From assembly GCA_002422375.1 (NCBI GenBank), contig DIUQ01000003.1, forward strand, positions 21,024 to 56,261: 35,238 nucleotides of DNA, written 5' to 3'. The notes under the pieces are model-generated. The model had not been told where the DNA came from and did no database searches. It saw only the letters and a program-made list of their open reading frames with translations. The DNA comes from a bacterium UBA6154. GTDB taxonomy: Bacteria; Actinomycetota; Actinomycetes; S36-B12. Positions 26,275 to 35,238 of this stretch are shown here, piece after piece. Each line of letters starts with the position of its first letter. The first letter of the stretch is position 1. The position numbers and the translations under genes were made by a program.

Positions 26275-27065
26275 TAGCGGCCTTCGAACTGCGCTTTGCC
26301 CGGACCATCTGTCACAAAAGAGTTCATGCCGGTTTTCTGATCCTCAGTGGCAAACAAAGCCGCGAACTCCGTTGTCTCAATGGAGAGGCCTGTCGCCAGG
26401 TCCACGTTCATGCCATTATTGATCGCCCGCTTGGCCGCTCCTAAAGCAATGCGGGGACCACCGACAAAGGTGCGAGCCCACTCGACCGCCGTATCCAGCA
26501 CAAGATCGGGTGCACAAACGCGATTTACGAGCCCAATGGCCAGGGCTTCTTCAGCTGAAATCATGTGTCCACCAAAAACCAATTCCTTGGCTCGGGATAC
26601 CCCCACAAGTCGGGGAAGCCGCTGCGTACCTCCCGCACCGGGAATGATTCCCAGCAAAATTTCCGGTTGCCCGAGTTTGACATTGTCGCCTGCCACTCGA
26701 AAATCGGCACACATGGCGAGTTCCAATCCGCCACCCAGCGCGAAGCCGGTAATAGCAGCAATGGTGGGTTGAGAAATACGCGCAACTGCGTCAAAGGACT
26801 CCCGCAATCGATGGGCGGATTCAGCCATGTCGGAGTACTTCATGCTGGCCATCTCTTTGACGTCAGCACCCGCAGCAAAAACTTTCGGCCCTCCATAGAG
26901 AACCGCCGCCTCGACATCTGGGTGTGCGGAGATGACGTTGGCTGCGGCCGCAATCTGCCGCTGCATGGTGAGGTTTAGCGCATTCATGGGTGGTCTAGTC
27001 AAGTTGAGCACTGCCACACCTGAATCGAGATCTACTCGAACGAATTCCTCGTCATATAGCGTCAC
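26274..27065 (-). CDS. Enoyl-CoA hydratase/isomerase (crotonase) family protein
   Basis: This crotonase-fold enzyme probably hydrates 2-enoyl-CoA in fatty acid breakdown. Both catalytic glutamates of true hydratases are present, in G-G-G-L-E-L-A-M-C-A-D (near residue 115) and Q-P-E-I-L-L-G-I-I-P-G-A-G-G-T-Q (near 138). The oxyanion-hole segment F-A-A-G-A-D-V-K-E-M is near 63. Length (263 aa) is normal. The start is GTG 27065. It opens an operon with the methyltransferase, GT4 and acyltransferase genes, an odd partner for sugar enzymes, although etfAB nearby fits lipid oxidation. M. tuberculosis has echA17 (Rv3039c) close to the same sugar genes. Confidence 0.9.
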   Translation of the reverse strand: MTLYDEEFVRVDLDSGVAVLNLTRPPMNALNLTMQRQIAAAANVISAHPDVEAAVLYGGPKVFAAGADVKEMASMKYSDMAESAHRLRESFDAVARISQPTIAAITGFALGGGLELAMCADFRVAGDNVKLGQPEILLGIIPGAGGTQRLPRLVGVSRAKELVFGGHMISAEEALAIGLVNRVCAPDLVLDTAVEWARTFVGGPRIALGAAKRAINNGMNVDLATGLSIETTEFAALFATEDQKTGMNSFVTDGPGKAQFEGR

Positions 27066-27107
27066 GACATGCCTACCCGTCTTCTCCGATTGTGATCAGC
27101 CAATCCA

Positions 27108-27113
27108 ATTATG
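27108..27113 (-). promoter_or_regulatory. Possible -10 box upstream of the enoyl-CoA hydratase operon
   Basis: CATAAT on the minus strand is the best -10 match in the 117-base gap between the enoyl-CoA hydratase and glgX genes. It would give a 5' leader of about 36 bases. No clear -35 is seen. Confidence 0.35.
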
Positions 27114-27178
27114 CCGAGTCACACGCTAGCCCACCTCAAACTGGCGATATGTCATGCATGTCCAGAGAGCTAGCCCAC

Positions 27179-27184
27179 TACAGT
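27179..27184 (+). promoter_or_regulatory. Possible -10 box for glgX
   Basis: TACAGT lies seven bases before a GTG at 27192 and overlaps the GTG at 27183. If it is used, glgX would start at 27192 and be leaderless. The spacing is one base longer than in the other leaderless cases of this window. Confidence 0.35.
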
Positions 27185-29264
27185 GGCGTCAGTGAGCGCG
27201 GCAGAGCGAACAGGCTATTCATTGGGGGTAACCCCGCGCCATGATGGCTCCGTCGATGTCGCCGTGTGGGCACCCTCCGCAGACACAGTTCACTTCTGCG
27301 CCCTCGACACGACAGGACCGAGTACTCGGGAGACACGCCACCTATTGACACGCACCACACACGGAATTCATGCCGGTCGAATCCCCGATATCCCCGTGGG
27401 AAGCCAGTACGGATTTCGGGTAACCGGTGAGTGGAATCCATCAGCGGGGATGCGCTTCAACCCCCACAAATTCCTGCTCGATCCCTATGCCCGTCGGATC
27501 ACCGGCGAATTAATCAACGTTCCGGCCCTGCGTGATTGCGACCCCCACGACCCCACAAAAATGTCGCGCCAAGATAGTCGAGAATTCGTTCCCCACTCCG
27601 TTGTCACGGAATCGACATTCGATTGGGGCGGGGATCAACCGCCGCGTATTCCATGGTCGGAGACGATCATCTATGAAGCACACGTCAAAGGTCTCACGAA
27701 ATCCCACCCGTCTGTTCCCGCGGAAGATCAAGGAACATTTCGCGGGGTCGCGTCTCCGGCAATAATCGAACACCTTCGTCACATTGGTGTGACGGCTATC
27801 GAACTTCTCCCCATCCACGCCTTTCTCAGCGAAGAACACCTGATGGAGACCGGACTAACGAACTACTGGGGATACAACAGCATTGGCTTCTTCGCACCTC
27901 ATCATGACTACGCCTCGCGTCCAGGAACTGAAATCGAGGATTTCAAGTTCATGGTACGAGAACTACATCGAGCGGGAATTGAGGTAATTCTCGATGTCGT
28001 CTACAACCACACGGCTGAGGCCGGCACCGATGGTCCTAGCTTGTCCTTTAAAGGCATCAACAACAGGGATTTTTACCGCATCACCCCGGATGGCCACTAC
28101 ATGGATTTCACTGGGTGTGGGAATTCCGTGAACGCGTCACACCCCTATGCGCTCCGCGTCATCATGGATTCATTGCGCTATTGGGTAACTGACATGCATG
28201 TGGATGGTTTTCGATTTGACCTGACCGCTGCACTCGCCCGTGGCGAACACGATGTTGAACTCCATGGCGCATTTCTCAACGCGGTAGCCCAGGATCCGGT
28301 CCTACGAAGCGTCAAACTAATTGCCGAACCCTGGGATGTCGGCCCTGGCGGCTATCACGTGGGAGCTTTCCCTAGCCCGTGGAGTGAGTGGAATGACCGG
28401 TATCGCGACGATGTTCGAGATTTTTGGCGCGGTGAAAGCGGGATCTCTCACGTTGGATGGCGTCTCTCGGGCTCAGAAGATATTTACGGAGGTAAAGCAG
28501 CCGACCCCACAACATCGATTAATTTTGTGACGGCACACGACGGTTTCACCATGATGGATCTCGTGAGTTACAACCACAAACACAATCAAGCCAACCTCGA
28601 GGATAACCGCGACGGAACTGACAACAACCGTTCATACAATTACGGGATTGAAGGGCCAACAAGCGACCCGAACATTGAGTCCATTCGCGAGCGACAGATT
28701 CGAAATTTCCTCACTACGTTATATCTGTCGAGTGGGGTACCCATGCTCCTCGCTGGAGATGAAATGCATCGAACTCAACAGGGGAATAACAATGGCTATT
28801 GCCAAGACAACTCCATTTCGTGGATCGATTGGGAACTAGAACAAAAGAACTGGGATCTCATTGATCTATGCGCAACTCTGAACCACATTCGACTGACGTG
28901 GGCACACATACGTCCGGAGGGGTTCTTTACCGGGGAACCACACTCAGGCAACGCTCCCAAGGACCTAGCCTGGTTTGGACCGGGCGGCCACGAAATTGAA
29001 GACTGGGGAGCCCCCGGGCTGTCTACTGTTGGAATGTTCATGTCCGCGGCCTCGGGAGATTCACTGCTTGTTATCTACCATGCCGGTGAGCAGGACCTGA
29101 CATTTACTCTGCCTGCTGGCAACTACGCCGCGAGATACATACCCATTCTTGATACCACGTTCACTAATGGCAATCCCCCCGCCGAGACGTACGTCAGCGG
29201 GGACGCAGTTCCGATAACCGCCCGCTCGGTACTCATTCTCCAGGTAACGCGCGATCTAGCGTAA
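27183..29264 (+). CDS. glgX: Glycogen debranching enzyme (isoamylase type)
   Basis: GlgX cuts alpha-1,6 branches of glycogen, preferring short stubs left by phosphorylase. A CBM48 domain at about residues 10-100 (V-A-V-W-A-P-S-A) precedes a GH13 barrel with all four motifs: D-V-V-Y-N-H near 275, G-F-R-F-D-L-T with nucleophile Asp 346, A-E-P-W-D with acid Glu 382, and T-A-H-D-G-F-T near 455, followed by N-H-K-H-N-x-A-N-x-E-x-N-R-D-G. Length (693 aa) fits GlgX/TreX. The start is GTG 27183 or 27192; neither has a Shine-Dalgarno sequence. The 3' end overlaps the convergent glgP by nine bases. The two enzymes act together in glycogen breakdown. Confidence 0.94.
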   Translation: MASVSAAERTGYSLGVTPRHDGSVDVAVWAPSADTVHFCALDTTGPSTRETRHLLTRTTHGIHAGRIPDIPVGSQYGFRVTGEWNPSAGMRFNPHKFLLDPYARRITGELINVPALRDCDPHDPTKMSRQDSREFVPHSVVTESTFDWGGDQPPRIPWSETIIYEAHVKGLTKSHPSVPAEDQGTFRGVASPAIIEHLRHIGVTAIELLPIHAFLSEEHLMETGLTNYWGYNSIGFFAPHHDYASRPGTEIEDFKFMVRELHRAGIEVILDVVYNHTAEAGTDGPSLSFKGINNRDFYRITPDGHYMDFTGCGNSVNASHPYALRVIMDSLRYWVTDMHVDGFRFDLTAALARGEHDVELHGAFLNAVAQDPVLRSVKLIAEPWDVGPGGYHVGAFPSPWSEWNDRYRDDVRDFWRGESGISHVGWRLSGSEDIYGGKAADPTTSINFVTAHDGFTMMDLVSYNHKHNQANLEDNRDGTDNNRSYNYGIEGPTSDPNIESIRERQIRNFLTTLYLSSGVPMLLAGDEMHRTQQGNNNGYCQDNSISWIDWELEQKNWDLIDLCATLNHIRLTWAHIRPEGFFTGEPHSGNAPKDLAWFGPGGHEIEDWGAPGLSTVGMFMSAASGDSLLVIYHAGEQDLTFTLPAGNYAARYIPILDTTFTNGNPPAETYVSGDAVPITARSVLILQVTRDLA

Positions 29265-31856
29265 ATAAATCTCGGGCGCTCCACCGGCCACAGGATCCAC
29301 CGGAGCGACCAGCAAGCCAAGATCAGCCGTGGAGGCAAGGTGCGGGTGATGAGGTGTCATGCGGACTGAGTAGCCCAGGGATCCGCTCTGGTCCACCGGG
29401 ATATCCCCAGCAAATACCCACCGCCCACCGCCGAGCTCCTGTACGGGGGTTAAAGCAAGGTGCCGAGCACCAGCAATCTGGTCGCGCGAATCAACATGGC
29501 CAAATACCGCCTCGACACAAACATCAGTCGGAAGCAATCCGGCCAGATGTACATAGGCGCGAATCGGGATGATGGATCCCTGAGCAATAGCCGCTCCCGA
29601 GATGTCAGTGTCGACATGATCTATCAGGAGGTAGGCCCATTGCTCCCGGACGTGTGCCTTCCAGCTTGCGAGCTCCCGTGCCTCGTGGAAGGAATCCCGG
29701 GCCAATGTCGCTCCAGATAGTGCTGCAGGCGCATAGAGCCGGTTCACGTACTCCTTCACCATCCGAGTGGCTAGAACTTTCGGCCCCAGTGTGCGCAGGG
29801 TGTGACGCACCATGTCTAGCCAGTCGTGTGGAAGCCCATCTTGTCCGCGTCGATAGAACATGGGAGCGACCTCCAATTCAATGAGGTCATACATACATTG
29901 CGCTTCATAGTCGTCGCGCGCATCTGCGTCAGTCCACGAGGATGCAGATGGAATAGCCCACCCATTCGTACCGTCGAACCATTCATCCCACCAGCCGTCC
30001 ATGATGGATAGATTCAGTGCGCCATTGAGCGCCGCCTTCATGCCCGAGGTGCCACTCGCCTCCAGGGGGCGAATGGGATTATTAAGCCAAATATCGCATC
30101 CGGGATACAGCGTTGTTGCCATGCCAATGTCGTAGTTGGGTAGAAACACTATGCGGTGCCGGACATCAGCGGAGTCGGCGAACTGCACGAGCTGCGCAAT
30201 GAGGGCCTTACCTCCGTCGTCGGCTGGGTGCGCCTTTCCGGCAATGACCATTTGAATAGGTCTCTCCGGATGTGTGAGCAGTCGGCGAAGCCTCTCGGGG
30301 TCTCGTAACATGAGCGTTAGTCGCTTATATGACGGGACTCGGCGCGCAAAACCAATGGTCAAGATCGTGGGATCCAAGACGGTCGATGTCCACATGACCT
30401 CTGATTCGGTCGCACCTCGTTCGAGCCACGATTGCCGAAGTCGTTCACGGGACATGGTGACTAATGCTTCGCGCAAGGAGCGCTTGACTTCCCAGAAATC
30501 CCCGGCCGGAGCACTCCCCAGAATGTCCCATATTTGATCCGGATCACCTACCCCACCGATCTGCTCCGCTAGTTCCACTAACGCGGGTGCCACCCACGTG
30601 GGTGCATGGACGCCGTTGGTGATGGATGTAATCGGAATATCTGCGGAATCAAAACCTGGCCATAGGTGGGCAAACATCTCCCGGGACACCTTGCCGTGCA
30701 ATGCGCTCACGCCATTGGCCCGGCCAGCGAGACGGAAGCCCATGATCGCCATGTTGAAATAGTCGCCCGAATCCTCACGACCTAAGGCCATGATTTTTTC
30801 CACCGGTACCCCCGGCTCGGCATTGTCACCACCGAAATAGCGAGTGATCATGTCCATGGGGAATCGGTCTATTCCCGCCGGAACAGGCGTGTGTGTGGTG
30901 AACACCGTGTTAGCCCGAGTGGCTTCCAGTGCTTGATCAAAATCCAAGGCCGATTCGCCCTGCACTAATTCGCGGATGCGTTCCACACCCAAGAAGCCGG
31001 CATGTCCCTCATTTGTGTGAAAGACATTAGGTGCCTCGGTGCCAGACACCGCGCAATAAGCACGCAATGCCCTGACGCCACCGATACCAAGCAGCATTTC
31101 CTGTTGAAGGCGCGTTTCGCTGCCGCCGCCATACAGCCGATCCGTCACTTCCCTCCCGGAGGAGTCATTCAGCTCTATGTCAGTGTCCAAGAGGAGCAGT
31201 GGCTCCCTGCCTACCTGCGCGAGCCACACGTGCGCGTGGAGGAGTTTTCCACCAGGCAGCCCAACAGAGATGGTGACCGGACGTTCGTCGGAATCGCGCA
31301 CCAGGGTGACTGGACTCATTTCCGGCGAGGACACCGGATAGGACTCCATTTGCCAAGCATCCCGTGAGAGAGATTGACGGAAATAACCCGAGGAATAAAA
31401 CAGGCCGATGCCAATAAGAGGCACACCGAGATCACTGGCAGATTTCAGATGATCACCGGCCAGAATCCCCAGACCTCCGCTGTACTGCGGAAGGGCTGAT
31501 GTCACCCCAAACTCAGGCGAGAAGTAGGCGACACCGGTCATGGCATTGTGCGTGGATTCATCTGTTTGCTGAAACCAATTATCGGCGGTGAGATACGCCA
31601 TCAAGGCACGTTCGCGCTCAGTTACCTGGTCAATAAACCCTGGATCGCTCGCCAATTCCTGCAGTCGATCCTGAGATATGTTGGCCAGGACCTGAACCGG
31701 GTCCTGGGACCGTTCCCACTCGTGCGGATCCATGGCGCTAAAAAGCTGTTGGGTTCGGTAGTCCCAGCACCAATGCAGGTTCAGGGCCAATCGATTCAAT
31801 GGCTCGAGGGCTGGGGGCAAGATATTGTGAACGGTGATTCGCTTGAGAGCACGCAC
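29256..31856 (-). CDS. glgP: Alpha-glucan (glycogen/maltodextrin) phosphorylase
   Basis: GlgP uses phosphate to release glucose 1-phosphate from alpha-1,4-glucan ends. It belongs to the GT35 subfamily with an N-terminal DUF3417 part (residues about 10-115, A-L-N-L-H-W-C-W-D-Y-R-T). The Y-S-G-G-L-G-I-L-A-G-D-H-L-K segment is near 126. The PLP lysine is Lys 607 in G-T-S-G-M-K-A-A-L-N-G. About 120 C-terminal residues form a beta-rich extension usual in actinobacterial members. Length is 866 aa. The start is GTG 31856 with TAGGTT exactly six bases upstream, so it is probably leaderless. It is divergent from glgE with about 90 bases between. Confidence 0.94.
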   Translation of the reverse strand: MRALKRITVHNILPPALEPLNRLALNLHWCWDYRTQQLFSAMDPHEWERSQDPVQVLANISQDRLQELASDPGFIDQVTERERALMAYLTADNWFQQTDESTHNAMTGVAYFSPEFGVTSALPQYSGGLGILAGDHLKSASDLGVPLIGIGLFYSSGYFRQSLSRDAWQMESYPVSSPEMSPVTLVRDSDERPVTISVGLPGGKLLHAHVWLAQVGREPLLLLDTDIELNDSSGREVTDRLYGGGSETRLQQEMLLGIGGVRALRAYCAVSGTEAPNVFHTNEGHAGFLGVERIRELVQGESALDFDQALEATRANTVFTTHTPVPAGIDRFPMDMITRYFGGDNAEPGVPVEKIMALGREDSGDYFNMAIMGFRLAGRANGVSALHGKVSREMFAHLWPGFDSADIPITSITNGVHAPTWVAPALVELAEQIGGVGDPDQIWDILGSAPAGDFWEVKRSLREALVTMSRERLRQSWLERGATESEVMWTSTVLDPTILTIGFARRVPSYKRLTLMLRDPERLRRLLTHPERPIQMVIAGKAHPADDGGKALIAQLVQFADSADVRHRIVFLPNYDIGMATTLYPGCDIWLNNPIRPLEASGTSGMKAALNGALNLSIMDGWWDEWFDGTNGWAIPSASSWTDADARDDYEAQCMYDLIELEVAPMFYRRGQDGLPHDWLDMVRHTLRTLGPKVLATRMVKEYVNRLYAPAALSGATLARDSFHEARELASWKAHVREQWAYLLIDHVDTDISGAAIAQGSIIPIRAYVHLAGLLPTDVCVEAVFGHVDSRDQIAGARHLALTPVQELGGGRWVFAGDIPVDQSGSLGYSVRMTPHHPHLASTADLGLLVAPVDPVAGGAPEIYLR

Positions 31857-31862
31857 CCCCGT

Positions 31863-31868
31863 AACCTA
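31863..31868 (-). promoter_or_regulatory. glgP -10 box, leaderless promoter
   Basis: TAGGTT on the minus strand is six bases from the glgP GTG. It faces the glgE promoter across about 70 bases, which also contain the AT-rich stretch TATACATATAAA (31898-31909), a further possible -10 on either strand. Confidence 0.6.
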
Positions 31869-31935
31869 TCGGGCTTTTCCCATCGACATGCAAACGTATA
31901 CATATAAACACCTAGTCTTGTCTGTGCTCGGGCGA

Positions 31936-31941
31936 TACCCT
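31936..31941 (+). promoter_or_regulatory. glgE -10 box, leaderless promoter
   Basis: TACCCT is followed by six bases and the ATG at 31948. This spacing, together with the lack of a Shine-Dalgarno sequence, decides the start of glgE in favour of 31948 over the longer frame from 31834. Confidence 0.5.
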
Positions 31942-31947
31942 CAACCC

Positions 31948-33978
31948 ATGGGCACAATTGCATCGCATGGCTCTCCTGCTGGCTCGATGCCACGATTCAC
32001 TCTGCTTGATGTATCGCCCACCGTGGAGTGTGGGTCCTTTCCCGCCGCTGGCGCCGTGGACGAAATCATTCCCTTCAGCGTGACAGCCTTCCGGGAGGGC
32101 CACGACCAGTTGAGCGTGGAGATCACTTTCACTGATCCGACGGGTAGCAGTATCGGACCATTCCGCATGCGCACCGACCAGGACCCCGACCGCTATTACG
32201 CACTTTTCCAGCCCGATACTGCAGGTGACTGGTCATTCACCATCAGCGCATGGGGCGACCCGTGGGAAACCTGGCTCCACCGCGCCCGGATCAAAATTCC
32301 GGCAGGTCTCGACGTGGACAGCGAACTCGCAGAAGGCGGATTACTCCTTCAGGAAGTCGCAACCACCGAACACATGACGCCTCCATTGGTCCAAACGCTG
32401 TCTTCGGCCGTCGCCACTATGCAGAATCCATCCCTTCCGGCCAGTGTGCGCTTCGCCGCCGCGACTGATCGAGCGATCGACGAAATTATGTACTCCTATC
32501 CGCTCCGACACTCCCCGACCGCGAGTGGGCCATGGCCACTACGCGTGGAGCGGAAACGAGCCCTTGTGGGCGCGTGGTACGAGTTTTTCCCGCGCAGTGA
32601 AGGCGCCACCCTGAATCCACCGAGGTCAGGGACATTTGCATCAGCAGCATCGCGACTGCCCGCGATTGCCGATATGGGTTTTGACGTTGTTTACATACCA
32701 CCCATTCACCCCATCGGTACATCACATCGAAAAGGCCGCAACAACACTCTCTCTGCGCAATCGGGGGATCCTGGTTCGCCGTGGGCTATTGGATCCTCAG
32801 ACGGCGGCCACGACAGCCTTCATCCGGACCTAGGCACACTGGCCGATTTCAGCGCGTTCCTGGCCACCGCGGCAAAGAACGGATTGGAAGTGGCTATAGA
32901 CCTAGCCCTCCAAGCGTCACCAGATCACCCGTGGGTAACCAAGCACCCAGAATGGTTCACCACCCGAGCCGACGGAACGATCGCCTTTGCCGAAAACCCG
33001 CCCAAGAAATACCATGACATCTATCCACTTAATTTCGACAACGACCCGGAAGGCCTGTATCAAGAAGTTGAACGGATAGTTCGATTATGGATCAACCGCG
33101 GTATCAAAATTTTTAGGGTAGACAATCCGCACACTAAACCGGTCTGGGTGTGGAATCGTCTTATTCATAGCATTTACGCAACTGACCCTGATGTGATCTT
33201 TTTGGCTGAAGCTTTCACCCGCGCCCCCATGATGCGCGCACTGGCTGAACAAGGATTTCAGCAGAGTTATACGTACTTTACGTGGAAAACATCCAAACAT
33301 GAACTGGAAGAGTATTTATCCCAACTCGCTGGACCCATGGCCGCCTATATGCGGCCAAACCTCTTTGCGAATACGCCAGATATTTTGCATGAGTTCCTCC
33401 AATCAGGCATGCCTGCCGCATTTGCCATTCGAGCGACCCTGGCGGCCACACTGTCACCAACGTATGGGATTTACAGTGGCTTTGAACTTTTTGAACATGT
33501 CTCCCTGCGCCCCGGGAGCGAGGAATACTTGGACTCGGAAAAGTTTGAGTACCGTCCGCGAGATTGGGCACTCGCGCACAAACAAGGAAGAACACTCGCT
33601 CCGTATCTCACCCAGCTCAATCGAATTCGCAACGGCAACCCAGCCTTTACGTCGTTACGTTCCTTGCGGTTCCACCCAACGGACTCCCCCGACGTTATTG
33701 CCTACTCCAAACGCCATCAGGACAATGTAGTTCTCGTTGCGTGCAACCTGGATCCGTATCACGAACATGCCACGACGATCCATTGGGACATGGCCTCGCT
33801 CGGACTCGCGTGGGATGCGGATTTCGCTGTTCGCGAGGAGTTATCTCAGTCGAGTTGGCGATGGAACCCGCATACTTTTGTTCGCTTGAATCCCTTCGAA
33901 AACGTTGCCCACATTGCTCGTATAACGTCTGCTGTTGCTTCTGAAACTATCTACTCGCGAACGGCTACCACCCCATGA
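31948..33978 (+). CDS. glgE: Alpha-1,4-glucan:maltose-1-phosphate maltosyltransferase
   Basis: GlgE extends alpha-glucans by transferring maltose from maltose 1-phosphate. After an N-terminal beta domain ([13 protein letters not shown]...F-R-E-G-H-D) come the GH13 segments [19 protein letters not shown] and R-K-G-R-N-N. The nucleophile is Asp 392 in [10 protein letters not shown] and the acid Glu 421 in L-A-E-A-F-T-R. These positions nearly match those known in Streptomyces GlgE (394 and 423). Length with ATG 31948 is 676 aa; ATG 31987 is an alternative. The open frame to 31834 would cross the glgP start and is not family-like. The stop overlaps the glgB ATG (ATGA). TreS and maltokinase, which supply maltose 1-phosphate, are not in the window. 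Confidence 0.94.
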   Translation: MGTIASHGSPAGSMPRFTLLDVSPTVECGSFPAAGAVDEIIPFSVTAFREGHDQLSVEITFTDPTGSSIGPFRMRTDQDPDRYYALFQPDTAGDWSFTISAWGDPWETWLHRARIKIPAGLDVDSELAEGGLLLQEVATTEHMTPPLVQTLSSAVATMQNPSLPASVRFAAATDRAIDEIMYSYPLRHSPTASGPWPLRVERKRALVGAWYEFFPRSEGATLNPPRSGTFASAASRLPAIADMGFDVVYIPPIHPIGTSHRKGRNNTLSAQSGDPGSPWAIGSSDGGHDSLHPDLGTLADFSAFLATAAKNGLEVAIDLALQASPDHPWVTKHPEWFTTRADGTIAFAENPPKKYHDIYPLNFDNDPEGLYQEVERIVRLWINRGIKIFRVDNPHTKPVWVWNRLIHSIYATDPDVIFLAEAFTRAPMMRALAEQGFQQSYTYFTWKTSKHELEEYLSQLAGPMAAYMRPNLFANTPDILHEFLQSGMPAAFAIRATLAATLSPTYGIYSGFELFEHVSLRPGSEEYLDSEKFEYRPRDWALAHKQGRTLAPYLTQLNRIRNGNPAFTSLRSLRFHPTDSPDVIAYSKRHQDNVVLVACNLDPYHEHATTIHWDMASLGLAWDADFAVREELSQSSWRWNPHTFVRLNPFENVAHIARITSAVASETIYSRTATTP

Positions 33979-35238
33979 CCGCAACTCACGCGGAGCTGCA
34001 GCGCCTTCTCGACGGATCCCATTTCAATCCTCATTCAATCCTCGGCAACCACCGAACCGATAACACGATAACCATCAGGGCACTTAAACCCGATGCCCGC
34101 AGCGTCACGGTGGTCACAGAACATGCCCGATATTCCATGACCCAGGACATACCCGGCCTGTGGAGCACCACTATTCCCTCATCGGATCAATCAACGCTGA
34201 CCCCGTACACCTTTGAGGTTCGCTACGGAGACACTCTCGTCAACTCCCATGACCCCTACTGTTTTCTACCCACACTCGGCGAACTTGATCTGCATCTCAT
34301 TGGTGAGGGCCGCCACGAGGAATTGTGGAAAGCTCTCGGAGCTCACCCCATCACACAAACATTCGGTGGTATGGACATTGACGGAGTTCGATTTACCGTC
34401 TGGGCTCCGAATGCTCAAGGGGTTCGAGTTGTGGGCGACTTCAATTTCTGGAATGGACATGCACACCCCATGCGTTCCTTGGGTGGGTCAGGAGTTTGGG
34501 AACTTTTTATTCCCGGACTGGCTGCGGGCCAGGCGTATAAATTCGCCCTCCTCGATCACTCTGGTCAATGGCATATCAAGGCGGATCCCATGGCATCGGC
34601 GACAGAGATACCGCCGAAAACGGCGTCTGTCATTTACGAATCCCACTTTGAATGGTCAGATGGGGAGTGGCTAAGGGATCGCTCGGCTGGCGATCCACAT
34701 GACCAACCGCTGTCCATCTATGAGGTGCACCTTGGTTCGTGGCGACCAGGGTTGGGCTACCAACAGCTGGCCCACGAATTAGTTGACTATGTCCTCTCCT
34801 CTGGATTCACCCATGTGGAGTTCCTGCCGGTAGCTGAACACCCCTATGGACCCTCGTGGGGTTATCAGGTCACTTCCTATTACGCACCGACCGCTCGATT
34901 TGGATCGCCTGACGATTTTCGATACCTCATTAACGAGCTGCACCGTGCCGGCATCGGAGCCATCCTTGACTGGGTTCCTGCACATTTCCCCAAAGACATG
35001 TGGGCTTTAGCCCAGTTCGACGGCACGCCACTCTATGAGCACGCGGACCCTCGACGGGGAGAGCACCCTGACTGGGGCACCTATATTTTTGATTTTGGTC
35101 GAAAGGAAGTTCGTAATTTCTTGGTAGCTAATGCTGTCTTTTGGCTCGAGGAGTTTCACCTCGACGGACTGCGGGTAGATGCCGTGGCTTCCATGCTCTA
35201 CTTAGATTACTCTCGCGAAGGCAGCGACTGGTTACCCA
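33975..35238 (+). CDS. glgB: 1,4-alpha-glucan branching enzyme (GH13), 3' end beyond window
   Basis: GlgB makes alpha-1,6 branches in glycogen. I translated the frame from ATG 33975 by hand and it stays open for 421 codons to the window edge. It begins with the N1 domain motif F-N-P-H-S-I-L-G (residues 17-24) and has a CBM48 domain ([14 protein letters not shown]). The barrel segments [27 protein letters not shown] and [11 protein letters not shown] follow, with nucleophile Asp 402. The rest of the catalytic site lies outside. Its start overlaps the glgE stop by four bases, so the two are co-translated and probably work on the same glucan. Confidence 0.94.
   Translation, partial: MTATHAELQRLLDGSHFNPHSILGNHRTDNTITIRALKPDARSVTVVTEHARYSMTQDIPGLWSTTIPSSDQSTLTPYTFEVRYGDTLVNSHDPYCFLPTLGELDLHLIGEGRHEELWKALGAHPITQTFGGMDIDGVRFTVWAPNAQGVRVVGDFNFWNGHAHPMRSLGGSGVWELFIPGLAAGQAYKFALLDHSGQWHIKADPMASATEIPPKTASVIYESHFEWSDGEWLRDRSAGDPHDQPLSIYEVHLGSWRPGLGYQQLAHELVDYVLSSGFTHVEFLPVAEHPYGPSWGYQVTSYYAPTARFGSPDDFRYLINELHRAGIGAILDWVPAHFPKDMWALAQFDGTPLYEHADPRRGEHPDWGTYIFDFGRKEVRNFLVANAVFWLEEFHLDGLRVDAVASMLYLDYSREGSDWLP

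Noticed and set aside
31898..31909. AT-rich TATACATATAAA stretch as the main glgE or glgP promoter
   Set aside because: It could be a -10, but the TANNNT boxes six bases from each start explain the lack of Shine-Dalgarno sequences more directly. It remains possible as a secondary promoter.
31834..31947. N-terminal extension of glgE by 38 codons
   Set aside because: It would overlap the start of the divergent glgP, shows no similarity to GlgE N-termini, and a promoter-like box precedes the later ATG.
34213..34674. 153-codon plus-strand frame near the right edge
   Set aside because: It lies out of frame within glgB, whose own frame was translated by hand and stays open to the edge.

Overview
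The window looks like chromosomal core sequence of an actinobacterium (Actinomycetota) of moderate GC, by eye in the mid-50s percent. Every protein recognised has its closest familiar counterpart in that phylum. The gene neighbourhood follows the Mycobacterium tuberculosis segment around Rv2995c-Rv3039c: leuB, serA, ilvC-N-B, gatB-A-C, ligA, an Rv3015c-like protein, mnmA, a cysteine desulfurase, etfA-etfB, a GH57 enzyme, an Rv3032-like GT4 enzyme, a hexapeptide acyltransferase and an enoyl-CoA hydratase. No mobile element, CRISPR array, tRNA or rRNA was seen, and coding density is very high. The genus cannot be named from this sequence alone.

Region 1 (1-11.2 kb) makes branched-chain amino acids and serine. 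leuB and ilvE lie on the minus strand and lead into an isoleucine-codon leader and terminator at the left edge. leuA lies on the plus strand behind a leucine-codon leader and a ribosome-binding-site switch. serA is separate. ilvB-ilvN-ilvC lie behind a valine/isoleucine-codon attenuator, and ilvD is the last gene of the gatCAB operon. Three short leader peptides, none of them reported as ORFs by length filters, each match one end product: Ile only, Leu, and Val+Ile. These regulatory leaders are the most interesting content of the window.

Region 2 (11.2-20.1 kb, all minus strand) holds information-processing and tRNA-modification genes. gatC-gatA-gatB encode the tRNA-dependent amidotransferase. 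iscS-mnmA-(MetE-like)-ligA form a tightly coupled operon for sulfur mobilisation, tRNA 2-thiouridine synthesis and DNA ligation.

Region 3 (20.1-27.1 kb) has etfB-etfA (electron transfer flavoprotein). Next comes a set resembling the mycobacterial methylglucose lipopolysaccharide (MGLP) locus: a GH57 alpha-glucan branching enzyme on the plus strand facing an overlapping operon of enoyl-CoA hydratase, methyltransferase, GT4 glucosyltransferase and hexapeptide acyltransferase.

Region 4 (27.2-35.2 kb) is an alpha-glucan cluster: glgX (debranching), glgP (phosphorylase), glgE (maltosyltransferase) and glgB (branching enzyme, cut off by the right edge).

At the head of most operons there is no Shine-Dalgarno sequence. 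Instead a TANNNT box lies exactly six bases before the start codon, as expected for leaderless mRNAs. Internal operon genes use Shine-Dalgarno sequences or overlapping stop/start codons. There is no gene-free stretch longer than 300 bases; the longest, between leuB and leuA (259 bases), is occupied by the leucine leader.
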